A DNA stretch of 64,000 nt from Propionispora sp. 2/2-37 (GTDB lineage: Bacteria; Bacillota; Negativicutes; Propionisporales; Propionisporaceae). The position numbers and the translations under genes are program-made. Below the pieces are notes generated by a model, which saw nothing but the letters and a program-made list of their open reading frames with translations, was not told the DNA's origin and searched no databases. This document shows positions 37,308-49,103 of this stretch, in pieces (positions within the stretch are counted from its first letter, which is position 1; each line of letters opens with the position of its first letter). The stretch is taken from NCBI RefSeq assembly GCF_001298735.1, contig NZ_CYSP01000006.1, positions 62,001-126,000 on the forward strand, given 5' to 3'.

Positions 37308-37313
37308 TAAGAT

Positions 37314-39625
<2,312 letters not shown>

Positions 39626-39628
39626 CCC

Positions 39629-40045
39629 ATGGCCAAGACAATTAGACTGGAAATTGTGACCCCGGAAAAAATTTTTCTTACTGATGATGTGAATATGGTT
39701 ATTGCCCGTACCACGGGCGGTGATATCGGTGTTTTACCGGGACATGCCCCGTTGATTGCCGGACTGGATATCTGGATACTTCGCTTACTGCGAGATGACG
39801 GGGAGCAGCAACTGGCCCTATGTGGGGGCATGATTGAAGTAAAGCCGGATAAGGTCACTATTTTGGCAAGTTGTGCGGAAAAGCCGGAAGAAATTGATGT
39901 TATACGGGCCGAGGCCGCCAAAACGCGAGCTGAAAAACGCCTGCAGGCGCCGCAGCAAGGCGGAATTGATGTTGCCAGAGCGGAGCTTGCCTTGAAACGG
40001 GCTCTCCTTAGATTGAAGATAGCAGAAAAGGGGCATAAAATGTAA
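39629..40045 (+). CDS. atpC: ATP synthase subunit epsilon
   Basis: The 138-residue regulatory subunit has a beta-sandwich (IRLEIVTPEKIFLTDDV, GDIGVLPGHAPLIAGL) and a C-terminal two-helix region rich in Ala, Glu and Arg that can extend to inhibit hydrolysis. Last gene of the operon; its stop codon lies in the 5' foot of the following hairpin. Confidence 0.95.
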   Translation: MAKTIRLEIVTPEKIFLTDDVNMVIARTTGGDIGVLPGHAPLIAGLDIWILRLLRDDGEQQLALCGGMIEVKPDKVTILASCAEKPEEIDVIRAEAAKTRAEKRLQAPQQGGIDVARAELALKRALLRLKIAEKGHKM

Positions 40046-40080
40046 TACAAAGGCAGGCTGCATTGCCTGCCTTTGTATTA
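40043..40080 (+). terminator. Terminator hairpin of the atp operon
   Basis: A perfect 16-base stem (40043-40058 with 40065-40080) around TGCATT. The atpC TAA is the first three bases of the stem. No T-run beyond the TTTGTATTA within the 3' arm. Confidence 0.75.
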
Positions 40081-40179
40081 CCTGTACCCCGATAGATGAA
40101 TGACAACCATTTCCTTGCATAGAATCCCTAAAAAATGGCAAACATGATAGTAAAGATTATATTTGCAGGGATGTGCAGA

Positions 40180-40944
40180 ATGCGTTGGTTTTCTTATGGT
40201 ATTATTGGTTTTGGTATACTTGGTGTTTGCCTTTTGTGTCTTTCCTATGTTCAGGCCGCAGCTACAACGGAAGTGCTGCGACAGGCTATGGCCGCCCTAG
40301 AGTTGAAAGAGAAAGAAGCGTCAGTCAGCAGTTGGACGGAGCTGCCCTGGGGGAAAATCAGCGAAGAAGAGTGCAGTTCTATAGTAGCTGAAACAATGAA
40401 AAAGCTGGAAATCGGGCCGGAACAATACCGGATCGGGGCAGTTCATAATGGACGTCAGCGTTTTATGACAGCAGAAGCAGTTTTAGAAAATGTAACAATA
40501 CGTGTGCTGGTTGAATCCGTCACTTTTCCGGACAAAGGCAGGGATAAGGAAGTTTCCCAACATTACCTGGTTGTGCATGTGACGGAATATGGGCTAAATA
40601 AGTCTATACTGGATAAATATCGTCAAAAAGTTTCGGACATTATCGCGAATTTTGGAGAAACGCCTCGGATTACCACTTGCCTGGTCGGTTATCTTGATGG
40701 TAAACTAGGTAAGGAAGAATGGGCAGAGCGTATAAATAAGGCTTTCCAGGCGGTTCATGCTACCCAATGCCGAATCATATATGGTGAGAATTTTGCCAGC
40801 GGTATAGGCTATACGGCAGGGATACCTGAATCCGTGGATTCGAATCATCAACCGGTTAATGTTAATGTAGCCGTCCGGTACAGCGAATTTGAGAATCGCA
40901 CTTATTTTATTATTGGCTCTCCAGTTATTAATAGAGAATATTAA
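40180..40944 (+). CDS. ywmB: YwmB family TATA-box-binding-like protein
   Basis: The 254-residue product has an N-terminal signal or anchor helix (FSYGIIGFGILGVCLLCLS) and resembles the secreted YwmB family, whose two lobes have a TBP-like fold by structure. Function is unknown. It precedes murA and spoIID exactly as in Bacillus. ATG 40180 has AGGGATG upstream; ATG 40171 and 40135 are in frame but poorly supported. Confidence 0.78.
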   Translation: MRWFSYGIIGFGILGVCLLCLSYVQAAATTEVLRQAMAALELKEKEASVSSWTELPWGKISEEECSSIVAETMKKLEIGPEQYRIGAVHNGRQRFMTAEAVLENVTIRVLVESVTFPDKGRDKEVSQHYLVVHVTEYGLNKSILDKYRQKVSDIIANFGETPRITTCLVGYLDGKLGKEEWAERINKAFQAVHATQCRIIYGENFASGIGYTAGIPESVDSNHQPVNVNVAVRYSEFENRTYFIIGSPVINREY

Positions 40945-41014
40945 GCTTATGATAACATCTGTATACACGGAAAAGAAAAAGCGGTCAGAAGAGTTAGTGG
41001 GGGGACCATAGGAT

Positions 41015-42271
41015 ATGGAAAAATTAATTATTACAGGGGGCAATCGGTTGACCGGGACTGTAAAGATAAGCGGGGCCAAAAATGCGGTGTTACCTATTAT
41101 TGCTGCCTCGCTTTTAGGGACTTCGCCCAGTACACTGGAAGAAATCCCCGATCTGGAAGATGTCCGTACGTTTACACACGTGCTGGAACATTTGGGCGTG
41201 GAAACGCAGCGCGAAGCAGACTCGCTATTCATAGATAGTTCAAATATTACCAGTTGTGACGCTCCTTATGAACTTGTGCGTAAAATGCGGGCATCTTTTC
41301 TGGTCATGGGGCCGCTGCTGGCGAGGCGTGGCTCGGCTAAAATTTCTCTGCCTGGCGGCTGTGCCATCGGCACGCGTCCTATCGATCTGCATTTAAAAGG
41401 GTTTGAGGCGCTGGGAGCGGAAATTGATATCGGACATGGCTATATTGAGGCCAAAGCGCCAAACGGGCTACACGGTGCCAGAATTTATTTAGACTTTCCC
41501 AGTGTAGGAGCAACGGAAAATATCATTATGGCAGCTAGTTTGGCAAAAGGCGTCACTATTTTGGAAAATCCGGCCCATGAGCCGGAGATTGTGGATTTGG
41601 CAAACTATCTTAATGTGATGGGCGCACGAGTACGCGGTGCCGGGACCAATGTAATTAAGATAGAAGGAGTCAGTGAACTCAGAGGAACCTCTTATACGGT
41701 CATACCGGATCGTATTGAGGCAGGAACATATATGGTGGCTGCAGCTATGACCGGGGGGGATGTCTGGATAGAGAATGCGCTAACCGAACATTTAAAACCT
41801 GTCATAGCCAAACTTAAGGAAGCAGGAGCAAGCATAGAGGAAGATGTCAGCGGACTCCGGGTGTATAGTTCCGGAAGGTTACGGTCTATTGATATTAAAA
41901 CCTTGCCGTATCCGGGATTTCCTACCGACATGCAGGCGCAGTTCATGGCATTGTCGACGGTGGCTCAAGGAACCAGCGTTTATACGGAAACCGTGTTTGA
42001 AAACAGATTTATGCATGTTGATGAACTGAAACGCATGGGTGCCAATATAAAAATCGAGGGCCGCAGTGCCATTGTTGAGGGTGTCCCTAAGCTTACCGGC
42101 TGCCAGGTCAAAGCTACTGATTTGCGGGCGGGAGCAGCTATGGTGCTGGCCGGCCTAGTTGCGGAAGGTCAGACAGAAGTGGGTTACATTCATCATATTG
42201 ACCGTGGATATGACGGTATTGTGGAAAAGCTGCGTGGAATTGGCGCAGATATTCAGCGGATTAATAAATAA
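41015..42271 (+). CDS. murA: UDP-N-acetylglucosamine 1-carboxyvinyltransferase
   Basis: MurA adds enolpyruvate to UDP-GlcNAc, the first committed step of peptidoglycan synthesis. The 418-residue product has [12 protein letters not shown] near 17-28 and the fosfomycin-target Cys in [16 protein letters not shown] near 113-128. GGGGGGACC precedes ATG 41015. A strong terminator separates it from spoIID. No second murA is in the window. Confidence 0.96.
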   Translation: MEKLIITGGNRLTGTVKISGAKNAVLPIIAASLLGTSPSTLEEIPDLEDVRTFTHVLEHLGVETQREADSLFIDSSNITSCDAPYELVRKMRASFLVMGPLLARRGSAKISLPGGCAIGTRPIDLHLKGFEALGAEIDIGHGYIEAKAPNGLHGARIYLDFPSVGATENIIMAASLAKGVTILENPAHEPEIVDLANYLNVMGARVRGAGTNVIKIEGVSELRGTSYTVIPDRIEAGTYMVAAAMTGGDVWIENALTEHLKPVIAKLKEAGASIEEDVSGLRVYSSGRLRSIDIKTLPYPGFPTDMQAQFMALSTVAQGTSVYTETVFENRFMHVDELKRMGANIKIEGRSAIVEGVPKLTGCQVKATDLRAGAAMVLAGLVAEGQTEVGYIHHIDRGYDGIVEKLRGIGADIQRINK

Positions 42272-42296
42272 AAAAAGCAGTAGCAATAAAAGATGA

Positions 42297-42332
42297 AGGG
42301 CAGTCAGGCCGATAGGCTTGACTGCCTTTTTA
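42297..42332 (+). terminator. Rho-independent terminator after murA
   Basis: GGCAGTCAGGCC (42299-42310) pairs with GGCTTGACTGCC (42315-42326, one G-U) around GATA, then TTTTT. Confidence 0.9.
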
Positions 42333-42446
42333 TGTCATAGTAACCGCGACGGTTGCATAGGATATAGTGATTATGTAACAGCCCGTCATTTGTATCAGCT
42401 ATGTTTTAGAATCATTGAAAATAGAAGATAAGAGGAGAATTCAACC

Positions 42447-43445
42447 ATGAAAAAAGTGCTGGCAGGCACTATTGCCCTCGTTGTTTTATTAGTGTTGGTG
42501 GTTCCGGCGGTGGTAATACACAGTTTATTTGTATTTGTGCCGCCTAACAAATCGGAACGTGCCCTATACAAGGGGGAAGATATTGTGATAAGAGTGTATT
42601 TGCCTGATCAGGACAAGATTATGGAACTGAATCTGGAAGAATATATAAAAGGAGTAGTAGCGGCGGAGATGCCGGCGCAATTTGAACCGGAAGCATTGAA
42701 AGCGCAGGCGGTGGCGGCCAGAACCTATGCGGTAAAAAATATGATTGCCTTTGGCGGTAAAGGCGTGACAGGGCATCCGGGAGCGGATATCAGCACCGAT
42801 CATAAAGAAGGACAGGCGTGGCTGGATGAGAAGGAGCTTGTGACACGCTGGGGGCCGTTAAGCTACACAGTGTACTGGAACAAAATCAGCAAAGCGGTTG
42901 AAGAGACACGTGGAATTATTATCACTTATCAAGGGGAGCCGATACACGCCGTTTTTCATTCGACGAGCGGCGAACGGACGGCCAGTGCGCAGGAAGTATG
43001 GGGATTTGATTATCCTTACCTGAAAAGTGTACCCTGCCAGTGGGATAAACAATCGCCGCGTTATAGTGATGCCAAGACCTTTGCCTTGTCAGATATTGCG
43101 GCCCGGCTGGGAGAAGATACGGAAATTATAACAGCCGCGCAGAATCCAAACGGTCAAGTTGCAGAAATAACCGAAATGACCGATTCGGGGCGGGTCAGCC
43201 AGGTCCGTATTGGCAGTAAGGTATTATCCGGTTCGGTAGTACGGGATAAGCTGGAGTTGCGGTCAACCAATTTCCAAGTACAACTGGCCGGCGATAAAAT
43301 GATTTTTAAAACTATCGGTTACGGTCATGGAGTTGGCCTGTGCCAGTATGGAGCCGATGGCATGGCTAAAGAAGGAAAAGATTATAAATATATTCTCCGA
43401 TACTACTATACCGGGATTGATTTTAAAAACATTCTGGAATCATAG
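42447..43445 (+). CDS. spoIID: Stage II sporulation protein D
   Basis: SpoIID is the lytic transglycosylase of the DMP engulfment machine, made in the mother cell. The 332-residue product has an N-terminal anchor (LAGTIALVVLLVLVVPAVVIHSL), the catalytic Glu in YIKGVVAAEMP near 66-76, QAVAARTYAV after it, and the closing GYGHGVGLCQYGADGMA. ATG follows AGAGGAG. spoIIQ and spoIIID come next. Confidence 0.96.
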   Translation: MKKVLAGTIALVVLLVLVVPAVVIHSLFVFVPPNKSERALYKGEDIVIRVYLPDQDKIMELNLEEYIKGVVAAEMPAQFEPEALKAQAVAARTYAVKNMIAFGGKGVTGHPGADISTDHKEGQAWLDEKELVTRWGPLSYTVYWNKISKAVEETRGIIITYQGEPIHAVFHSTSGERTASAQEVWGFDYPYLKSVPCQWDKQSPRYSDAKTFALSDIAARLGEDTEIITAAQNPNGQVAEITEMTDSGRVSQVRIGSKVLSGSVVRDKLELRSTNFQVQLAGDKMIFKTIGYGHGVGLCQYGADGMAKEGKDYKYILRYYYTGIDFKNILES

Positions 43446-43503
43446 GAAGAAAATGTCTGGAATAAGGTCAAAAAGGGCATACTGCTAATGAGGTGATACC
43501 GGT

Positions 43504-44223
43504 ATGCCAAAACAAGTAATAAAAATCCTAAGCATGGTGAAAGAACGCTTGTCCGTGCTTGGCAAACTTGATTTTATACATTCGCTGTATGCTGCAACCG
43601 GCATGTTGGTAACGGCTGTTATATTGATGCTGGTTGTTGCGGCAAGTATAAGCAATACGGGCAGTAAGCCGAGTCCCGAGGTATCGCGGCAGTCTTTGGC
43701 AATTAGTACGGTTAATACGCCGGAAGATCCCGGTGAACTGCAGCCGGTCAAGGAAGATTATGTGCTGCCGCAGCCTGCCCCGGCCGCAGTCATAGTGGAA
43801 CAATCCGCCAGCCAGGCCGTTGTTGAGAACTCCGCAGGCGAAGCTGTATGGCCCCTACAAGGTCAAATTAAAACCGATTTTGGCTGGCAGGAATATCCGC
43901 TTTATGGCGAATGGCGTTTTCATGCCGGTGTTGACATTGTTGGGCAGGAAGGCGTGGCCGGTACTGTGCGGTCTGCTTTTCCTGGAAAAGTCATTGATAT
44001 TTATGAAGACCGTCATACCGGGCTGACAGTGTCCGCAGCACATGGAAAAGATACGGTTTACTACGGTTCTTTAGCAGAAGTCAAAGTGCAGAAAGGTGAA
44101 CTATTAACTGCCGGACAGGTGATCGGAACGGCCGGAACTTGTCCCAGTGAACCCTTTGTTCATCTCCATTTTGCCGTAAAACGAGGGGGGAATTCGGTAA
44201 ATCCCCGGGAGTTTTTGAAATAG
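43504..44223 (+). CDS. spoIIQ: SpoIIQ-like M23 metallopeptidase
   Basis: A 239-residue bitopic protein: membrane segment near 30-48 (AATGMLVTAVILMLVVAAS), Pro/Ala-rich stalk, and a C-terminal LytM domain (about 120-238). The zinc motifs HAGVD near 144-148 and HLHF near 217-220 are intact, whereas Bacillus SpoIIQ has lost one ligand. It should form the forespore side of the SpoIIQ-SpoIIIAH channel and may also cut peptidoglycan, as argued for clostridial SpoIIQ. Position after spoIID matches Bacillus. Confidence 0.85.
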   Translation: MPKQVIKILSMVKERLSVLGKLDFIHSLYAATGMLVTAVILMLVVAASISNTGSKPSPEVSRQSLAISTVNTPEDPGELQPVKEDYVLPQPAPAAVIVEQSASQAVVENSAGEAVWPLQGQIKTDFGWQEYPLYGEWRFHAGVDIVGQEGVAGTVRSAFPGKVIDIYEDRHTGLTVSAAHGKDTVYYGSLAEVKVQKGELLTAGQVIGTAGTCPSEPFVHLHFAVKRGGNSVNPREFLK

Positions 44224-44322
44224 CACCATCAGGTTGTTGATTTATTTTCCTTTGCAATGATACCTTATTTTCAGCGAAAATCGTTGCCGGCTGATAGTAC
44301 TTTTCCTTCCTCATCCGGAATC

Positions 44323-44367
44323 AATACAAATCATGCGCGAATTTTCTTTTCGCGCATGATTTGTATT
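44323..44367 (+). terminator. Terminator after the spoIIQ-like gene
   Basis: A perfect 18-base stem (44323-44340 with 44350-44367) around a T-rich loop, followed by TGTCC. Confidence 0.8.
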
Positions 44368-44416
44368 TGTCCGCATATACATTTAGCAAGTAGTAGGTGA
44401 GGGGGAAGCGACAAAG

Positions 44417-44683
44417 ATGAAAGACTATATTCGCAAAAGGGTGTTGGATATTTGTAATCATATTCTGGAAAGCAAACATACTGTGCGGCAGGCGGCTGCT
44501 GTATTTGGTGTTAGCAAAAGTACGGTGCACAAAGACATGATTGAACGCTTGCCGACGATAAATAAAAGGCTGTCCAATAAGGTGCGGAAGGTACTGGAGA
44601 TTAATAAAGCGGAGCGCCATATCCGGGGAGGGGAAGCAACTAGAAAAAAATATCAAGAAACAAAAGAACATGAAGAAAATTAG
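44417..44683 (+). CDS. spoIIID: Sporulation transcription factor SpoIIID
   Basis: The 88-residue mother-cell DNA-binding protein has a helix-turn-helix (TVRQAAAVFGVSKSTVHKDM near 22-41) and a basic C-terminus. It shapes sigma-E and sigma-K gene expression. GAGGGGGAAGCG precedes ATG 44417. mbl follows after about 200 bases. Confidence 0.97.
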   Translation: MKDYIRKRVLDICNHILESKHTVRQAAAVFGVSKSTVHKDMIERLPTINKRLSNKVRKVLEINKAERHIRGGEATRKKYQETKEHEEN

Positions 44684-44886
44684 AGGATTTTAAAAGTAAT
44701 TGTAGAAGCTAAAAAAATATATGCATTTCTGATTATCATCCATAAATAGGAAGCTGACATATGGGCGCTATCGTGCATCGGAGGATGTTTTACAAATTGC
44801 TGACAGATAGGTTGCCGTATGCCGCTTGCTTTTTTATATGATAACAGGAGACAAGCTTAACTGGCAGTTTCGAAAGGGGATTTTTA

Positions 44887-45912
44887 ATGTTTGGTTCGAT
44901 GGATATTGGCGTTGACTTAGGTACGGCAAATGTTTTGGTGTACATAAAAGGTAAGGGGATTGTGTTGCGGGAACCGTCCGTAGTTGCTATTGACCGGGAT
45001 ACCAATCAAATTCTGGCGATTGGGGAAGAGGCCCGCCGAATGCTGGGGAGAACGCCGGGGAATATCATTGCTATCCGTCCGTTAAGGGAAGGTGTAATTG
45101 CGGATTATGATACGACAGAAAGTATGCTGCGGCATTTTATCCAGAAGGTTGCCGGTAAAAACTACTTTTTTAAGCCGCGCATTATGGTATGCATACCGTC
45201 GGGTGTGACGACGGTAGAGAAAAGAGCGGTTCTGGAAGCCACCATGCAGGCTGGTGCCCGAAGGCCGTATTTAATTGAAGAACCCATGGCGGCTGCGCTG
45301 GGAGCGGGCGTGGATATTTCGGAACCCTGCGGCGCCATGGTTGTTGATATCGGTGGTGGAACTACCGATGTGGCTGTATTGAGCTTGGGCGGCATTGTGC
45401 TAAGCGAATCCTTGCGTATCGGCGGTGATAAATTTGATGAAGCGCTGGTTCGCTACGTAAAGAGAGAATATAACATTATGATTGGGGAACGTACCGCAGA
45501 AGAAATTAAAGTGAAAATTGGCACCGCATTTCCTAATGAACGGGATGAATATATTGAGGTACGCGGACGGGATTTGGTCTCGGGTCTGCCCAAAACCGTA
45601 AGAATCAGTTCCTCAGAAACCAGGGAAGCCCTTTCGGAACCAGTTTCTTTAATTATACAAACCGTTAAATCGGTTTTAGAAAATACACCGCCGGAGCTTT
45701 CTTCCGATATTATGGACAGGGGGATTGTGATGACCGGGGGCGGAGCCCTGCTGAATGGACTGGAACGGCTGATTATTCAGGAAACCGGCATTCCGACCTA
45801 TCTGGCTGAAGATCCATTGTCCTGTGTGGCCCTGGGTACGGGTAAGGCGCTTGATTCACTCGAAGCAATAGAAGATAGTTTAACGACTCTAAAAAAAGGA
45901 AGTATTGCATAA
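44887..45912 (+). CDS. mbl: MreB/Mbl rod-shape determining protein
   Basis: The 341-residue bacterial actin has DIGVDLGTANVLVYIKGKG near the start, the phosphate-2 loop VVDIGGGTTDVAVLS near 158-172 and ATP-binding MTGGGALLNGL near 286-296. It guides side-wall synthesis. Position after spoIIID and before flgF/flgG matches Bacillus mbl-flhO-flhP, which favours Mbl over MreB; no mreC or mreD is adjacent. AAAGGGG precedes ATG 44887. Confidence 0.93.
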   Translation: MFGSMDIGVDLGTANVLVYIKGKGIVLREPSVVAIDRDTNQILAIGEEARRMLGRTPGNIIAIRPLREGVIADYDTTESMLRHFIQKVAGKNYFFKPRIMVCIPSGVTTVEKRAVLEATMQAGARRPYLIEEPMAAALGAGVDISEPCGAMVVDIGGGTTDVAVLSLGGIVLSESLRIGGDKFDEALVRYVKREYNIMIGERTAEEIKVKIGTAFPNERDEYIEVRGRDLVSGLPKTVRISSSETREALSEPVSLIIQTVKSVLENTPPELSSDIMDRGIVMTGGGALLNGLERLIIQETGIPTYLAEDPLSCVALGTGKALDSLEAIEDSLTTLKKGSIA

Positions 45913-45967
45913 ATGTAGAATTATAATAGTGGTACATTCTGGTTGATATTGTTTAAGGTGCTATCCT

Positions 45968-45975
45968 GCCGATAA
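45968..45975 (+). promoter_or_regulatory. Sigma-D (sigma-28) type -10 element before flgF
   Basis: GCCGATAA at 45968-45975 is an exact match to the sigma-28 -10 consensus, 20 bases before the flgF ATG. The expected TAAA -35 at 15 bases is not present, so the call rests on the -10. Confidence 0.45.
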
Positions 45976-45995
45976 AAAAATGGGAGAGATGTTTT

Positions 45996-46745
45996 ATGAT
46001 TCGGGGAATTTACACGGCTGCGTCCGGAATGCTGGCTGAGTCGCTTCGTACGGATACGATCGCGAACAATCTGGCAAATGTCAATACGGCCGGCTATAAA
46101 AAGGATGTGGCGGTCAGCCAGGATTTTCGCAGTATGTATATTGAGCGTATTAATGATGGCCCGGAAACGCCGATCATTGGAAATATCGGCGTGGGTGCGC
46201 TGATTGAAGAAATCGCCACCATTCATACGGCCGGACCGATGCTCCATTCGGGGAATCATTTTGATCTGGCGATAAGCGGAGAAGGCTATTTTACAGTGGC
46301 GACGCCCAACGGTGTACGCTATACACGTAATGGTTCGTTCACGAGAAATGCCCAGGGGATATTGGTAACGCAGGAAGGTTATCCGGTAATGGGACAAAAT
46401 GGCGGAACAATTCGTGTTGACGGACAAAAAGTGGTTATTTCGGGCGATGGTCAGGTGGCAGTGGATGGAATTAATGTCGGCGCTTTGCAAGTGGCGGCGT
46501 TTGATAATGAGAACCAACTGGTTAAAGAGGGCGCTACGCTGTATATCGCTCCTGATGGAGTGCAGGCGAGAGCGGCCGGTGGGCTTGTCTCGCAGGGTTA
46601 TCTAGAACAATCCAATGTAAATACTGTGTCCGAGATGGTAAACATGATTGCCGGCTATCGTGCTTATGAGGCAAATTCTAAGGCGGTGCAGGCACAGGAT
46701 CAGTTATTGGATAAAGCGGTAAATGAAGTTGGCAGAGTGAGTTGA
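45996..46745 (+). CDS. flgF: Flagellar rod protein FlgF
   Basis: The 249-residue proximal rod protein (FlhO in Bacillus) has the flagellar rod motif GMLAESLRTDTIANNLANVNT near 11-31, the central hook/basal-body domain (AISGEGYFTVATP, YTRNGSFTRN) and the C-terminal heptad region SEMVNMIAGYRAYEANSKAV. It is first of a six-gene rod, L-ring and P-ring run. Confidence 0.92.
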   Translation: MIRGIYTAASGMLAESLRTDTIANNLANVNTAGYKKDVAVSQDFRSMYIERINDGPETPIIGNIGVGALIEEIATIHTAGPMLHSGNHFDLAISGEGYFTVATPNGVRYTRNGSFTRNAQGILVTQEGYPVMGQNGGTIRVDGQKVVISGDGQVAVDGINVGALQVAAFDNENQLVKEGATLYIAPDGVQARAAGGLVSQGYLEQSNVNTVSEMVNMIAGYRAYEANSKAVQAQDQLLDKAVNEVGRVS

Positions 46746-46781
46746 AAATTTGATGAATGATGACGGGAGGAATGTTGTGTT

Positions 46782-47567
46782 ATGATGCGTGCGCTTTGGA
46801 CCGCCGGTACGGGTATGATTGCTCAACAGACTAATATTGATAATATCTCTAATAACCTGGCTAACGTAAGTACTACGGGGTTTAAAAAAAGCCGGATTGA
46901 TTTTCAGGATTTGATGTATCAGACCGTTCGTCAGGCCGGTGCTACGTCGGGGGCGGATACACAGTTGCCTACCGGGCTGCAGGTCGGTTTGGGAGTACGG
47001 GAGGCTGCCATTCAGAAGGTTTATACGACGGGTAATTTGCAATCGACTGGTAACGATTTGGATATGGCACTTCGGGGAGATGGCTTTTTCCAGATTACCA
47101 TGCCGGACGGTACGCTTGCTTATACCCGTGATGGCTCTTTCAAAAAAGACAACCAGGGTCGACTGGTCACTTCGGAAGGGTATCTGGTGGAACCTCAGAT
47201 TACCATTCCGGAGGGAAGTACAGATCTTGCTGTGGCTGCTGACGGTACGGTCACCGTAACGAATGCAGACGGGGATATAGAGGATTTGGGACAGTTGGAA
47301 ATAGCCCAGTTCATTAATGCTGCGGGGTTGGAAAGCATCGGAGGCAATTTACTTAAGGAAACCGAGGCATCCGGTGACCCGGTGGTAGTCGTTCCGGGAG
47401 AAGAAGGATCGGGAACTATCCTTCAAAAGTATGTGGAAATGTCCAATGTCCAGGTGGTAGAAGAAATGGTAAATATGATTGTTGCGCAGCGGGCTTATGA
47501 GGTGAATTCCAAGGCGGTAACAACGAGCGATGAAATGCTGGAGACGGCCAATAATCTTAAACGATAG
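46782..47567 (+). CDS. flgG: Flagellar distal rod protein FlgG
   Basis: The 261-residue distal rod protein begins MMRALWTAGTGMIAQQTNID and has SNNLANVSTTGFKK, LRGDGFFQITMPDG, YTRDGSFKKD and the C-terminal EEMVNMIVAQRAYEVNSKAV. Two consecutive ATG codons (46782, 46785) follow GGGAGG. A diderm FlgG shaft passes through the P- and L-rings encoded downstream. Confidence 0.95.
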   Translation: MMRALWTAGTGMIAQQTNIDNISNNLANVSTTGFKKSRIDFQDLMYQTVRQAGATSGADTQLPTGLQVGLGVREAAIQKVYTTGNLQSTGNDLDMALRGDGFFQITMPDGTLAYTRDGSFKKDNQGRLVTSEGYLVEPQITIPEGSTDLAVAADGTVTVTNADGDIEDLGQLEIAQFINAAGLESIGGNLLKETEASGDPVVVVPGEEGSGTILQKYVEMSNVQVVEEMVNMIVAQRAYEVNSKAVTTSDEMLETANNLKR

Positions 47568-47579
47568 GTGATTGAGGTC

Positions 47580-48416
47580 ATGGCGCGAAAAGTTTGGTGG
47601 GTTCTTTGGCTGCTGATGATTACCTTTTCCGGTCAAGGGTTAACTGCGGATAAAAATAATACAGCTGCTCAGACGGTGTGGAAAGATACGCTGCATATTC
47701 AAGGACAGCCAAACCATGGACATATTTCGCAGTATCGTCAAAGCATGGCAAGTTCAGGAACACCGCAGGTGATTAGCGCGGACAGTTTGCAACGGGCGGC
47801 CATTGCGGAAATTAAAAACCGGACAGGTCTGGCATATGAGGATAACCGGCTGACGATTGCGCCGCTCAATTCACCGGGGGATGTCGTACTTCCGGCGGGA
47901 AGGGCCGACTTTTACATTGAATTTCCCTATGGTATTCGCTTCAATATACCGACAACTGCCTATGCGGTGATTAAACTGGACGGGCGGGTATACGCCAAAG
48001 CCAATCTCAAATTTGATGTACGTATGTTTCAGGATGTAGTTGTGGCCGCCCGCAGTATTGCCATTAATGAGGTCATTGCACCGGAAAGCATAAAATATGA
48101 ACGCGTGGATATCGGACGGATGGCGCAGGGGTATATTACTGCAACGGACGAGGTTACGGGTATGCTGGCCCGCCGAGTGATTTCGCCGGGAACGCCGATC
48201 AATAAGTATATGCTGGACGAGCCGTTAGCCATCCGGCGTGGCGGATTGGTTACCATCATTGTCCGTATTGGTGATCTGGAAGTTACAACAGAAGGAGAAG
48301 CTTTGCAAAGCGGCAGCGTGGGGGACCTGATCCGGGTTCGCAACAGCACTTCCAAAAGAGTGGTTGCTGCCCGGATACTTGATGAGAAATCAGTATTAGT
48401 ACCTGTTCACCAGTGA
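47580..48416 (+). CDS. flgA: Flagellar P-ring assembly chaperone FlgA
   Basis: A 278-residue secreted protein: signal peptide (VWWVLWLLMITFSGQGLTA) and a C-terminal SAF/ChapFlgA domain (about 150-277) with ARSIAINEVIAPESIKYERVD, ARRVISPGTPI and GGLVTIIVRIGDLEVTTEG. FlgA escorts FlgI to the P-ring. ATG 47580 follows AGGTGATTGAGG; GTG 47568 directly abuts the flgG stop and lacks spacing. Confidence 0.9.
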   Translation: MARKVWWVLWLLMITFSGQGLTADKNNTAAQTVWKDTLHIQGQPNHGHISQYRQSMASSGTPQVISADSLQRAAIAEIKNRTGLAYEDNRLTIAPLNSPGDVVLPAGRADFYIEFPYGIRFNIPTTAYAVIKLDGRVYAKANLKFDVRMFQDVVVAARSIAINEVIAPESIKYERVDIGRMAQGYITATDEVTGMLARRVISPGTPINKYMLDEPLAIRRGGLVTIIVRIGDLEVTTEGEALQSGSVGDLIRVRNSTSKRVVAARILDEKSVLVPVHQ

Positions 48417-48450
48417 TCTGGTAAGTGAAAGAAAGTGAGGTGACACGGTC

Positions 48451-49053
48451 GTGAGAATACATAGGATACACAGGATGGCAGTTTCCGTTTTGGTTTTCTT
48501 TTTCCTGCTGTTACCGGTGGCGACGGCTGTACGGGCAGAATCGTTATGGAGCGATAACAGTCAGGCTATGTCGCTATACAGTGACCGTAAGGCGCATGTA
48601 GTTGGGGATATTATTACCATTTTGATTAATGAAAGTTCCAGTGCCAGCCGGTCCGGCAGTTCCAGCAATTCAAAATCGGCGAGCACTAAGGTAAGTGCCG
48701 GAGTTGGACTATTTACTTTTCTAAATGATGCCAGTGCCGGAAGCTCCGATTCCTTTTCCTCTAAGGGGTCGATAACCAACAGTAATAAAGTTACGGGCAA
48801 GATCACCGTTCAGGTGATCGAGGTCCAGCCCAATGGAAATTTGGTTGTTTCGGGTACTCAGACGATTAAGCAAAATGGCGAACAACAGAAAATTACTATA
48901 TCCGGTGTTGTCCGGACCGATGATGTAGCAGCTGATAATACAATTTCCTCTAATCTGGTTGCCAATGCCCAGCTTTATGTTGATGGAAAAGGACCAATTG
49001 CCGGAAAGCAGCGTCAGGGTATTATCACTCAGCTTTTAAATATCTTATTCTAA
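48451..49053 (+). CDS. flgH: Flagellar L-ring protein FlgH, no lipobox
   Basis: The 200-residue product has a signal peptide cut after VRA and the FlgH core: GDIITILINESSSASRSG, Ser-rich segment, VIEVQPNGNLVVSGTQ, ISGVVRTDDVAADNTISS and QRQGIITQLLNILF. FlgH forms the outer-membrane L-ring. Proteobacterial FlgH is a lipoprotein, but this one contains no Cys at all, so lipid anchoring is excluded. GTG 48451 follows GTGAGGTGACACGG. Confidence 0.93.
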   Translation: MRIHRIHRMAVSVLVFFFLLLPVATAVRAESLWSDNSQAMSLYSDRKAHVVGDIITILINESSSASRSGSSSNSKSASTKVSAGVGLFTFLNDASAGSSDSFSSKGSITNSNKVTGKITVQVIEVQPNGNLVVSGTQTIKQNGEQQKITISGVVRTDDVAADNTISSNLVANAQLYVDGKGPIAGKQRQGIITQLLNILF

Positions 49054-49103
49054 TTGTGACAGGAAGCAGGCGAACAGGCCGTCTGTGCTTAAGAAAGGAT
49101 TTT

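Noticed and set aside
45921-46517. 198-codon minus-strand frame antisense to flgF
   Set aside because: Composition typical of an antisense shadow; flgF is clear on the plus strand.
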